Assembly (NCBI GenBank): GCA_011772495.1
Contig: WVZL01000030.1
Coordinates: 1-38,788, forward strand
From: Candidatus Aminicenantota bacterium
Lineage (GTDB): Bacteria > Acidobacteriota > Aminicenantia > Aminicenantales > Aminicenantaceae
Length of the DNA: 38,788 nt
Direction: 5' to 3'
Made by a program: the position numbers and the translations under genes. The notes beneath the pieces are model-generated. The model did not search any database and was not told the origin of the DNA. It worked only from the letters and a program-made list of their open reading frames with translations. Of this stretch, positions 1 to 8,239 are shown one piece after another; within the stretch, counting starts at the first letter, position 1; the number at the start of each line of letters is the position of its first letter.

Positions 1-264
1 GATGAGCTTTAAAGCGACTTCCTCTTCTATCTTGGTATCAAAGACCCGGTAGACCTTGCCCAGACCCCCTTCACCAATTTCCTCGATGATCTCGTACCGG
101 GCAGCAAAAATGCTCCCCCTGGTCAACTCTTCTGAAGACCTCTGGAGGGTTTTGGTATGGGAAACAGGGATTTCTTCTGCAGGGCGAAGGGAAGCAGCAC
201 ACTTTCCACAATAGAGAGCACTAGCAGGATTTTCATGATTGCATTGTGGACATCTAAGGCTCAT
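1..264 (-). CDS. Serine/threonine protein kinase, N-terminal part (cut by window edge)
   Basis: The first 88 codons of a kinase that runs off the left edge. It begins with a zinc ribbon of two CxxC knuckles (CPQC near residue 5, CGKC near 19), then a linker, then the start of a protein kinase domain with a glycine loop (GEGGLG) and the VALK lysine strand. It is clearly paralogous to the complete kinase immediately upstream (477-3272): the ribbon, the SHTK linker motif, LTRGS and the KVYRVFD and EEEVALKLI segments match almost residue for residue. A GAAGG-like ribosome site precedes the ATG. The rest, probably a kinase lobe plus TPRs as in its neighbour, cannot be seen. It is probably a cytoplasmic Hanks-type kinase with a downstream membrane anchor, the anchor being inferred from the paralogue. 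Confidence 0.9.
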   Translation of the reverse strand, partial: MSLRCPQCNHENPASALYCGKCAASLRPAEEIPVSHTKTLQRSSEELTRGSIFAARYEIIEEIGEGGLGKVYRVFDTKIEEEVALKLI

Positions 265-287
265 CTTGTTTCTACCTTCTAAATAAA

Positions 288-316
288 AGAATAACAATTG
301 TTAAAATCATAGTCAA
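288..316 (-). promoter_or_regulatory. Candidate sigma70-type promoter of the second (partial) kinase
   Basis: Read on the minus strand: TTGACT, a 17-nt spacer, then TATTCT, about 25 nt before the kinase ATG. The spacer holds a perfect 10-bp palindrome, AACAATTGTT (293-302), a possible operator. The elements are only partly consensus, and the downstream kinase could also be read through from the sigma54-driven kinase gene upstream. Confidence 0.4.
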
Positions 317-476
317 TTCTCTCATAAATATGCTTGCTATTTTTATAAAATATACGCTTCCAAAATATGACCGTCATCACATCAACATGTGATTTAGGAG
401 TGTGAATTTTTCTATGCCTGAGAAGAAGGACCTTTAAATTTCAGAAAATTACGGAGAAGAGATACATAAAAATTGA

Positions 477-3272
477 CTATTCTGATCCTACCTGAGGACT
501 CTCTTGGAGCAAACGATTAAATCTTGCCTGCTGGCGCAGGGGAGCCCATGTTGGGTCGATTCGCAAGAGAGGAACTGAAGCCAGTTCCCACAGAAATTCA
601 CCAATAGGAATAGAAAGGAAGTATTCCAACCGGTCCACAGCATTCGTGAAGTCACCAACTATTGTGTATACCCTTGCTAAGTTCAGAAGATAGGGAGGCC
701 CAGAGCATCCGTCTTTAGATATTGGAAGAAGCTCTACGGCCCGCTTTCCTTCTCGAACGGCTTCATCTCTGCGCCCCAGATAGGCATACGTAAGACCGAG
801 GGCAGCATGAAATCTTGGGTCTCCCGAATTTTCCCTAACCTTTTTTTCTAGCTTTAGGCGGGCTGATTCGGCATAGGCCTCCATCAACGACCTTTCATTC
901 ATGGCATGATAAACAGAAGCTAGTGCCAGATCCTTCTGGAAATAGAAATGTTGCTCCATGAAGGAATCGTAAGGCAAGGAATTGAGGTTGCTCAACACCT
1001 CCTCGTAGTCACGATCTAGCATGCCCAGAGTGTAGCTCATGTAATCTGTGAGTCGATGCTTGGGCAATGTTTCTAACAAGGCTTGAGCTGTCTTTAGGTC
1101 TCCCCGAGAAAGGACATAGATCGCGATCTTCCCTAATTGAGGTGTGATGCGCTTAGGATTAAGCGAGAGGGTAAGGTCGAACCATTCCTTTGCCTTCTCG
1201 TATCTATGAAGCCCTAAATAGGTTATACCTATTTCATAAGCCAATTGAGAATAACGGGGATTCAGTTTAAAGGCTTCCTCAAGTATCTCCAAGGATTCCT
1301 CCCACTGGCCTTTTCTCCTTTTAACATAGCCGAGCAACTCAGGAGATAGATTGGGATGAGCCTTTTGGACAGTTTCAAATATCTCCACTGCCCGGTCATA
1401 ATCGAGTAATCCCCAGTAATAATAAAAAGCCAGTGACATCCGCGCATCAGGTAGATCGGATTGAAGTTCCAATGCCCTATCTACAGCACATCTAGCTCTG
1501 ACAAGCCGCTGCTGGGTGCGGTCAATCCCAAAAAAATACACCTTGGAATGAATAATAGAAAGTTTCGCATAAGCCAAAGCAAACTCAGGATCTAGCTCGA
1601 TCGCTTTCTCCAGCTTCTTTACGGCAATTTCGATTTCACCGGCATCTGAAAATAACCAGCCGCGATTATCATGCTTTAGCCCTTGCAAGTAGAAGTCATA
1701 GGCTTCAAGATTTCCGGTTGGCTTGGCATACATGGCTGCGCGTTCCGGAGCTAGCACAGTAAGGTCCAGTTTCCTGGCCACTTGCTCAGCTATCTCAGAT
1801 TGAACAGAAAAGAGGTCTTCGATGACCCGGTCATAGCGCTCAGACCAGATATGAGTGTTGTTAGCAATTTGGACCAGCTGTGGCGTCACCCGGACACGGC
1901 CTTTGCCTTCTGAATTCCGCTCCCAGCGCACCGTTCCTTCAAGAATATAATCAACGCCCAGTTCTTCACCGATTTGCTTGATTGATTTTTGAGTGTTTTT
2001 ATATTTAATGGCACTGGTCCTAGAGATGACACCAAGCCCCTGTAGAGCGGACAGACGGCTGGTGATCTCCTCGGTAATTCCATCAGCAAAATACTCATCC
2101 TCAGGAGGACCTAAATTCTCAAACGGCATCACCACCAGCATTTGTCTCCCCATCGGAAGGGCTGTCTTTTTATTTATAGAATAGAGAATGCCGAATCCTG
2201 CCACAGCTGCTACCAGAAATAGAGCAGTAATCGTCATCCAGCGCTTCCAGAGCTTTACTCCTATTTCGGTCGCTGGCGTGAACCTTCTCTTGGGCAAAAT
2301 TCTCTCAGCGGTGGAAATCTCTTCTTCTAACTTTCTCAATTCAGTCAGCACTTCATTTGCACTTTGATATCTCTTCTCTCTATCCTTCTCCATGCATTTT
2401 AAGATTAGATGGCACAACCCCTCAGGAATTGAAGAGTTGAACTGCCTGGGGTCCGGTGGTGATTCTGTCTTTTGTTTAAAGGCAATGCTTAAGGAATTCT
2501 CACCGTCAAATGGCATTCTGCCTGTCACCATCTCATAAATGATCACTCCTAGCGAGTAGACATCTGCCCGCTGGTCGACCTTCTTTGCTTCCACTTGCTC
2601 TGGTGGCATGTATCCTGACGTCCCGACCATCGCTCCTGGACTTGTGATACCCTTTGATTTAAGGGAGCGAGCTATCCCAAAATCCATGATGTGAGCATTC
2701 CCTTTTCTATCCACAATGATGTTGCTGGATTTTAAATCGCGGTGAACGATTCCTAATCTATGAGCCTCATCCAAGCCTTCACATACCTGCTTAGTGATGG
2801 AAACGACTTGACCGGCACTCAAGCGCCCCATCATAGCAATCATGCTCTTCAAATCTTCTCCTGGCACATATTCCATAGTGAGATAATGAGTCCCTTTGTC
2901 TTCATTCAGGTCATACATCTTGCAGACATTTTTATGACCTATATGGCGGGTGATTTTTAACTCGTTCTTAAAGCGTTCTATCGTTTTTTCATGAGAAGCG
3001 ATCTCAAGCCTGATGAGTTTTAAGGCCACCTCCTCCTCGATCTGCTTGTCGAATACCCTATAGACTTTACCCATTCCGCCACTGCCCAATTCCTCGATGA
3101 CTTCGTACCTGGTGGCAAAGGTGCTTCCCCTGGTTAAATCATGCAATGGCGTTTGAGGAATCTTGGTGTGGGAGACAGTAGGCATTTCTTCTATGCGCGG
3201 CAGAGGTGTTGCGCACATACCGCAAAAGTCACTACCAACAGGATTATCATGTTGACATTTAGGGCATCTCAT
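477..3272 (-). CDS. Membrane Ser/Thr protein kinase with zinc ribbon, TolB/FlgO-like domain and TPR array
   Basis: A 931-residue Hanks-type kinase. The domain order is a zinc ribbon (C3, C6, C17, C20), then the kinase domain (about 55-320) with glycine loop G63-G68, lysine K85, HRD catalytic D179 and DFG D197. These key residues are intact, so it should be active. A transmembrane helix follows near 346-367. Next is a TolB/FlgO-like segment (about 378-520) of the kind often seen in kinases and adenylate cyclases with TPR tails, then TPRs to the C-terminus. The predicted topology is kinase inside, TPR sensor or scaffold outside. It is preceded by a perfect sigma54 promoter, unusual for such a kinase, and lies 10 kb from an FHA-type sigma54 activator. 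FHA domains bind phospho-threonine, which suggests a link. The downstream neighbour is a tandem paralogue. The ATG is supported by an AGGAA site. Confidence 0.93.
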   Translation of the reverse strand: MRCPKCQHDNPVGSDFCGMCATPLPRIEEMPTVSHTKIPQTPLHDLTRGSTFATRYEVIEELGSGGMGKVYRVFDKQIEEEVALKLIRLEIASHEKTIERFKNELKITRHIGHKNVCKMYDLNEDKGTHYLTMEYVPGEDLKSMIAMMGRLSAGQVVSITKQVCEGLDEAHRLGIVHRDLKSSNIIVDRKGNAHIMDFGIARSLKSKGITSPGAMVGTSGYMPPEQVEAKKVDQRADVYSLGVIIYEMVTGRMPFDGENSLSIAFKQKTESPPDPRQFNSSIPEGLCHLILKCMEKDREKRYQSANEVLTELRKLEEEISTAERILPKRRFTPATEIGVKLWKRWMTITALFLVAAVAGFGILYSINKKTALPMGRQMLVVMPFENLGPPEDEYFADGITEEITSRLSALQGLGVISRTSAIKYKNTQKSIKQIGEELGVDYILEGTVRWERNSEGKGRVRVTPQLVQIANNTHIWSERYDRVIEDLFSVQSEIAEQVARKLDLTVLAPERAAMYAKPTGNLEAYDFYLQGLKHDNRGWLFSDAGEIEIAVKKLEKAIELDPEFALAYAKLSIIHSKVYFFGIDRTQQRLVRARCAVDRALELQSDLPDARMSLAFYYYWGLLDYDRAVEIFETVQKAHPNLSPELLGYVKRRKGQWEESLEILEEAFKLNPRYSQLAYEIGITYLGLHRYEKAKEWFDLTLSLNPKRITPQLGKIAIYVLSRGDLKTAQALLETLPKHRLTDYMSYTLGMLDRDYEEVLSNLNSLPYDSFMEQHFYFQKDLALASVYHAMNERSLMEAYAESARLKLEKKVRENSGDPRFHAALGLTYAYLGRRDEAVREGKRAVELLPISKDGCSGPPYLLNLARVYTIVGDFTNAVDRLEYFLSIPIGEFLWELASVPLLRIDPTWAPLRQQARFNRLLQESPQVGSE

Positions 3273-3378
3273 GGCTCTGTGTTCCTGTACTTTTCGCTCA
3301 TGATATTTTCTTCATTTCATTCCAGGTGGTTTCAGCTCGATGGGAACTTAATTTGTTTCCTCCTTCATATCTTCATAC

Positions 3379-3394
3379 TGCAATAATCGTGCCA
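3379..3394 (-). promoter_or_regulatory. Sigma54 (RpoN) -24/-12 promoter of the Ser/Thr kinase gene
   Basis: The minus strand reads TGGCACG, four bases (ATTA), then TTGCA. This is a full match to the sigma54 consensus TGGCACG-N4-TTGCW, with the invariant GG and GC exactly 12 bp apart. The predicted transcript start is near 3368, giving a leader of about 96 nt before the kinase ATG. It is not inside a gene, and it points at the gene. Confidence 0.82.
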
Positions 3395-3446
3395 CCACTA
3401 TATAATACGTTGCATATGGCTAAAATGTTGCCAAAGCGCCTGAATT

Positions 3447-3509
3447 AAGTGTTCGTTCAGTTGACACTTGGCGTTCGCAATTGTACAACCCTTGTAAAAT
3501 TAGTTTACA
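3447..3509. promoter_or_regulatory. Candidate enhancer (UAS) dyads upstream of the kinase sigma54 promoter
   Basis: Two inverted repeats: AAGTGT-N11-ACACTT (3447-3469) and TGTAAA-N5-TTTACA (3493-3509). Between them is an 8-bp palindrome, TTGTACAA (3481-3488). They lie about 55 to 120 bp upstream of the -24 element, the usual distance for bacterial enhancer-binding proteins. The protein that binds here is not known. The arm sequences differ from the dyad before the receptor gene. Confidence 0.35.
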
Positions 3510-3761
3510 TGGAGTAAAAAAATCAGGTTAAGACTGAACAAAGGAGGAAATTATTTGGCGATAATTTTCTCTGGAAACATAAATTGAAATAATTTTTCCC
3601 TGTAGTTCCCAGGCCCAAACTTAAGTATTTAAAGATCTAGAGCATCTCATTTATCTGTCCATTTTTAAAGACAACTGTAAGTTTTGATGACACCCGCTGT
3701 CGCTACAGAATTCAGTCGGTGTCGTGAAATTTACTGTATTGCAAATCGCTGCAGTGCTTTT

Positions 3762-5843
3762 TTATTTTTCGATTTCTTGGACGAGTTTTATGATGCTGTT
3801 TTGCTCGGGATTCAGCCTTAGAGAGGCTTTCAGGGCATCTAGGGCTTTCTTTTTTTGGTTAGTCCTGTAATAGCAGAATCCTAAGGAATTCAACAGGCGG
3901 ATGTCACTGTTATAAATTTTATTTCCCTCGACTAAGTTTTCGATGGCCATCGAATAATCTCCCATTCCCATATAAGCCAGTCCTGCTATCAAAAAGTAGT
4001 CAAATTTATATCTCTCGTCTTCTTTAAAGCTCTCGATCAATTGCAGGCTTCGGCTGAACTTCTTAGTCTTGAGGAGGAAACGAGCCTGCTCGATCAAACC
4101 CTCTTTGTAATCGGGTTTCATGGCGTAAGCCTTTTCATAGACAGCTTCAGCTTTCTCCAGCTCATTCACCTTATCATACTGATAGGCTAAGGAATAAAAA
4201 TATAGATAGGTGTTAGAAATGGGGAACGATTTAGAAAGGACCACCGGATGAGGAACAATCTCCTTTGGAGATACGATAAAATTAGCAATTTTCTCATCCA
4301 GGATTTCTTGTTTGGCATTTTTCAACACGAGCTTCACTTGATAATAATCAGGAGTAAGCTCTGTCGAAGATACCGAGTGCAGGATACTCATAACGTCGTG
4401 GAAAGGATAATCTTCCAGGCGCAAGCTAAAAGATTTATCGCTAGGACTCTTCTCACTCAAGCCTTCTATGAAAACCTCTATCTTTCCCTCCTTCCATAAA
4501 TCTCTACTGACATCCTTGAGATTAAAAAAGATAATCAGACCTTCCGTAGAAGATATTGTACTATTCGAGTCGATATGCAACTTTTTATTCAGCACTTGGA
4601 AAGGAATACGAGTAGGACTTGGATGATCTTGGAGCTTGAATCCCAAAATTGGACCGATTATCTCTGCCTGGCTAGATTTTCTGGGCACTGAAATGTCTTT
4701 CTCGAAAACGCTGAATTCCTTTCCTGCAGAATTCTGGATAAGAACATTGATTCCATAATCTCCTTCAATCACTGGAAAGGAATCCTGGATCAAAATCCCG
4801 TTTCCCTTTATCCTGAAGACATCATCAGGAGAAACATAAAAGGGATAATCTTTAGAATATTGATATATGATTTCTTTATCTTTTCTCAGACTCACGTTGA
4901 GTTGATAATTACAGTAATACTGGTCCTTTGGTTCAAAATAATCAAAAGACACAGTCTTAGGGCTGACAAAGAAATGCAAAAAATTTATGTTGAGGATAGG
5001 ATCGATGATCAAGCTGACGTCGGCAGCACTTTCAACATAATTCGTCAAATATTCTGTACTCACCACACCCTTGTATTCCAAGAAATGAGTAGCATAAGTG
5101 GGCGTTACATCTTTCTTGGGAGCCTCAAAAATATCGGCTAAAATCATATTATTCCGGGGAGAAGGAATATAATTAAAAGGAAGCTGCCCGGGGATCATGG
5201 ATATAGAAACATCAGCTAAGGTGGGTGCAAGTTCTCTGATTTTCTGGTATGCTTTTCGATAATTCGTTAACTCAATACCCTCAGGCTCGACGAGCAGGCT
5301 CAAGGGGCCATCAGAGGTGGGGTTGTAAAGCTTATACTCCCCGGATCCGCCTCTTTGAAAAAAGACGACGGCAAAATAGGTGGGCAATCCCTTTTCCTTT
5401 TCTCCATAATAATACCAAACTTGGCAGGGATGGATGCCTTTCTGAGAATCAAACCTCTCGATGCTGTGGGGCGGGCCAAGCAAGATATGGATTCTTCCCA
5501 TGTCCGTCATCCACCCTTCTCGTGGACTCCCTCTCTTGAGGTTGGTGTTGGCATAAATAAAGCGCCTTAGGTGTTCTTGTCTGTATTCATTCTGTGGAGT
5601 TCCTGGTGTCGGGTCTCTTTGCTTCCAGAAGGCTTGTATAAAAAAGTCTCTGTCTCTATCTGACGTAAGCTGCCTAAAAACGTCTCTCTCCTGCTGAAGA
5701 ATGATGTAGCTGGTTAACTTGAGCCATTCTCTGTATTTTTCAGGAAGGTCTTTCTCTTTAATCTTTGGAGTCGAAAAAAGAGAAGAAATGACTAAAAGAA
5801 AAACAACAAGCCGTGTGACCTGGTTGAGTTTTATAATATTCAT
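3762..5843 (-). CDS. GWxTD domain-containing exported protein with C-terminal TPRs
   Basis: A 693-residue protein with an N-terminal signal peptide (hydrophobic about 11-24). The GWxTD domain follows (about 30-200), with the signature GWMTD at 110-114 followed by GRIHILLGPP. The middle is beta-rich and of unknown function, and at least two or three TPR units sit near 570-690. The GWxTD family is common in Acidobacteriota and relatives, and its biochemical role is unknown. The gene starts 31 bp after the sulfatase-like gene, with an AGAGGT ribosome site, so the two are very probably co-transcribed and may act on one surface process. Only the domain identity is firm. Confidence 0.85.
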   Translation of the reverse strand: MNIIKLNQVTRLVVFLLVISSLFSTPKIKEKDLPEKYREWLKLTSYIILQQERDVFRQLTSDRDRDFFIQAFWKQRDPTPGTPQNEYRQEHLRRFIYANTNLKRGSPREGWMTDMGRIHILLGPPHSIERFDSQKGIHPCQVWYYYGEKEKGLPTYFAVVFFQRGGSGEYKLYNPTSDGPLSLLVEPEGIELTNYRKAYQKIRELAPTLADVSISMIPGQLPFNYIPSPRNNMILADIFEAPKKDVTPTYATHFLEYKGVVSTEYLTNYVESAADVSLIIDPILNINFLHFFVSPKTVSFDYFEPKDQYYCNYQLNVSLRKDKEIIYQYSKDYPFYVSPDDVFRIKGNGILIQDSFPVIEGDYGINVLIQNSAGKEFSVFEKDISVPRKSSQAEIIGPILGFKLQDHPSPTRIPFQVLNKKLHIDSNSTISSTEGLIIFFNLKDVSRDLWKEGKIEVFIEGLSEKSPSDKSFSLRLEDYPFHDVMSILHSVSSTELTPDYYQVKLVLKNAKQEILDEKIANFIVSPKEIVPHPVVLSKSFPISNTYLYFYSLAYQYDKVNELEKAEAVYEKAYAMKPDYKEGLIEQARFLLKTKKFSRSLQLIESFKEDERYKFDYFLIAGLAYMGMGDYSMAIENLVEGNKIYNSDIRLLNSLGFCYYRTNQKKKALDALKASLRLNPEQNSIIKLVQEIEK

Positions 5844-5874
5844 TCTGTTTTACCTCTTTAACTTTTGCCAATCC

Positions 5875-8004
5875 TTACTGGCTTTTTTGAATTAAAACAT
5901 CCAGCTTCTGTTTCTCTTCTGCAGAAAGATCACGATATTTCACTTTTTTATAACGGTGAAAAAACCCTAAGGCTTTAGTTTTTTCTTTCTTGGCTAAATA
6001 GGAAAGACCCAGATTATAGAGAGGAAAAGCGAAATCAGGCTTGAGTTCTACAGCCTTTTCCCAACAACCAATGGCAGCGTCAATATCTCCAACCTGTCCG
6101 TAAGCACTTCCTAATCCATTATAGGCTGAAGCATAATCAGGATCGAGTTCTATAGCTTTCTTAAAATTCCAGATGGCCTTCTCAATATCGCTGGCCTTTT
6201 TTGATTTGAGGAATTGGGAAAGGTAGAGGGTACCAAGATTGTTGAAAACAAAGGGGTAATTCTTGTCGAGGGCGAGAACCTTCTGGTAGGCATCATGAGC
6301 GTCTTTAAAATTCTTTTTACTCCAATACGCCATCCCCAGATAATTCCATAATTCTGGGTCAAAATCTATTGAGGCCAAACCTTTCTTGAGAACCTCGATA
6401 GCCTCATCATAATGACCTGCCTCGACTAGCATAATCCCTAAAGTGCTGATGACCTTGTAACTTGAAGGATTATTTTTTAATCCTTGCCTGAGCACCTCAA
6501 CCGCTTCCTTCATTTTTCTCTGTTCTTTGTACAAGGTAGCAAGATAGGCATAGGCCAGGTCAAAATCTTTCCTTTCAGCGAGGATCTCCTTTAACAGTGA
6601 TATTCCCTTCTCGAAATTCTGCCGATGATAAGCTTTAACAGCACCCATCAATTTTATCCTGTAAGGAAGGAGAACTTTAAGGTCGTCATTCTCGGAAAAG
6701 CTCTTCTTCTCCAGAATCTGAGGAGATGAAACATAGCCCAAGCTTCTCAGCTTTCTTATCGTTTCCTGGTCAATTTCTTTTCGCTTGGCACTTTTATCGG
6801 CAAACGAAAGGCTTTTGATGAGCTCCTCAAGCTTCTTCTGGTGTTTTAACAAATTCTCTTGAGGGGCCAGGTTCTCTGATTCCTCAAAATCTTTTTTAAG
6901 GTCATACAATTCTGGGATCGGCGAATCTATGAACTTTTGGCTCCCCTCGATAAAACCTCTAAGAGGAGCCCATCCTCGGCTGTAGTAGGGATATAGGGAT
7001 TCAAAATATATCACTCTCCTGGGTAACGTCTTCCCTCGAAGAGCAGGCAAAAGAGAAACACCTTGGAGAAAAGGTGGCTTTTCGATTTCCAACACATCGC
7101 AGACCGTGGGAAAAATATCTGCGTGACCAACTCCCTGATCGACTTTACCAGGTTTCATTCCAGGAAAAGAAATGATCAAAGGTACCCAGAGCGTAGAATT
7201 GTAGGCAAAATAGCCATGGGTGGGCTCTCCATGCTCTCCTAAAGATTCACCATGGTCTCCAGTGAAAACTACTAGAGTGTCATCAAATAGCTTGTTTTTC
7301 TCCAGATAATCGAACAATTTTCCCAAGGCAAAATCCACATAGGCGACCTCACCATCATAGAGCTTTCCTTTGTATTGATGCCTGAAGGGCTGGGGTGGAT
7401 AATACCTTTGGTGAGGATCAAACAAGTGAATCCAGAGAAACCAGGGATTTCTTTCTGTTCTTAGCCAGTTGATTGATTTTTCGACCACAATTTCAGCTTT
7501 CCTCTCCACATAAGTAAATTCTTGGGAATCTTTGTAGCCGTAATTATCATCATACACATCAAATCCCTGGGTGAGTCCGAACCGCGAATCAAGCGGAAAG
7601 GCGCCCACAAAAGCACCCGTAGAATAGCCAAAGCTTTTTAAATATTCCGCTAGCGTTAGAAATTCCTCTCTGACTATGAAGTTGGAATTGTCATGAACAC
7701 CATGATAAAGAGGGGTTGTTCCCAGAAGGATGTTAGCGTGAGAGGGCAATGTGGAAGGGGTATGGGCAAAAGCCCTGGTGAACACGATCCCTCTTCCTGC
7801 CAGTCCGTCAATTCGAGGAGTTCTTAGATGCTCGCTGCTGTAACAACTGAGCCTATCCGGACGAAGGGTATCGATAGTGATGAGCAAAAAATTGTATTTT
7901 GTTCTGTTTATATTTTTTGAGTTATTTTCTGAAAACAATGGTAGAACGACCATTAAAGCCATTAAACAAACACCCAGAAATGAATGACGACAGATTATTT
8001 TCAT
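5875..8004 (-). CDS. Sulfatase-like (alkaline phosphatase superfamily) hydrolase fused to TPR array
   Basis: A 709-residue protein with an N-terminal signal peptide or anchor (about 8-25). The sulfatase-family domain (about 36-420) shows the metal-binding D45 in TIDTLRPD and D250-H251 in GDHGE. At the nucleophile position the sequence is T85-L-P-S-H, not C/S-x-P-S-R. Formylglycine cannot form on threonine, so this is probably not a classical sulfatase. A threonine nucleophile, as in phosphoryl- or phosphoglycerol-transferase relatives, is more likely. The C-terminal region (about 455-700) is a run of about six TPRs. It is probably periplasmic. It forms an operon with the GWxTD gene. The receptor gene upstream ends in a strong terminator, so it probably has its own promoter, which I could not identify, and the ribosome site is weak. 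Confidence 0.85.
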   Translation of the reverse strand: MKIICRHSFLGVCLMALMVVLPLFSENNSKNINRTKYNFLLITIDTLRPDRLSCYSSEHLRTPRIDGLAGRGIVFTRAFAHTPSTLPSHANILLGTTPLYHGVHDNSNFIVREEFLTLAEYLKSFGYSTGAFVGAFPLDSRFGLTQGFDVYDDNYGYKDSQEFTYVERKAEIVVEKSINWLRTERNPWFLWIHLFDPHQRYYPPQPFRHQYKGKLYDGEVAYVDFALGKLFDYLEKNKLFDDTLVVFTGDHGESLGEHGEPTHGYFAYNSTLWVPLIISFPGMKPGKVDQGVGHADIFPTVCDVLEIEKPPFLQGVSLLPALRGKTLPRRVIYFESLYPYYSRGWAPLRGFIEGSQKFIDSPIPELYDLKKDFEESENLAPQENLLKHQKKLEELIKSLSFADKSAKRKEIDQETIRKLRSLGYVSSPQILEKKSFSENDDLKVLLPYRIKLMGAVKAYHRQNFEKGISLLKEILAERKDFDLAYAYLATLYKEQRKMKEAVEVLRQGLKNNPSSYKVISTLGIMLVEAGHYDEAIEVLKKGLASIDFDPELWNYLGMAYWSKKNFKDAHDAYQKVLALDKNYPFVFNNLGTLYLSQFLKSKKASDIEKAIWNFKKAIELDPDYASAYNGLGSAYGQVGDIDAAIGCWEKAVELKPDFAFPLYNLGLSYLAKKEKTKALGFFHRYKKVKYRDLSAEEKQKLDVLIQKSQ

Positions 8005-8180
8005 CTTACTCTGTTAATGATTGACTCATAATTTCAAACCCAAATTCGTTTTCATACTCACTTATAATTTTAATCTATACAAAAAAATATTTCTCTCTCT
8101 ATTATTAACAAAATATCAAATTCTTTACACAATAACCCTTTTGAATCTGAAATCATGGGGATTCTAAAAATGAAGTGCGG

Positions 8181-8217
8181 AAAAAGAAGCCCCTTCCGCC
8201 GGAGCAGAAGGGGCTTC
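8181..8217 (-). terminator. Intrinsic terminator of the TonB-dependent receptor gene
   Basis: A perfect 11-bp inverted repeat (8186-8196 with 8207-8217, GAAGCCCCTTC / GAAGGGGCTTC) with a 10-nt loop. On the minus-strand transcript it is followed at once by five U residues. It begins about 23 bp after the receptor stop codon and insulates the sulfatase-like gene downstream. Confidence 0.92.
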
Positions 8218-8239
8218 GAGTCTGTGCTTTCGAGTCAGC

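Larger units (their letters stand above)
3273..3761. other. 489-bp intergenic region upstream of the kinase
   Basis: There is no coding sequence. It holds the sigma54 promoter of the kinase (3379-3394) and, 60 to 120 bp further upstream, two dyad elements (3447-3469 and 3493-3509) placed where enhancer-binding proteins usually bind. The part nearest 3762 has no clear terminator for the GWxTD gene: a weak GACACC/GGTGTC pairing exists there but lacks a U-run. Confidence 0.6.

Noticed and set aside
3461..3489. A plus-strand TTGACA-N17-TACAAC promoter-like sequence.
   Set aside because: No plus-strand gene follows for more than 10 kb, so it is treated as chance. An unannotated antisense RNA cannot be excluded.
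5875..8004. Annotation as a classical formylglycine sulfatase.
   Set aside because: The position to be modified is threonine, which cannot be converted to formylglycine.
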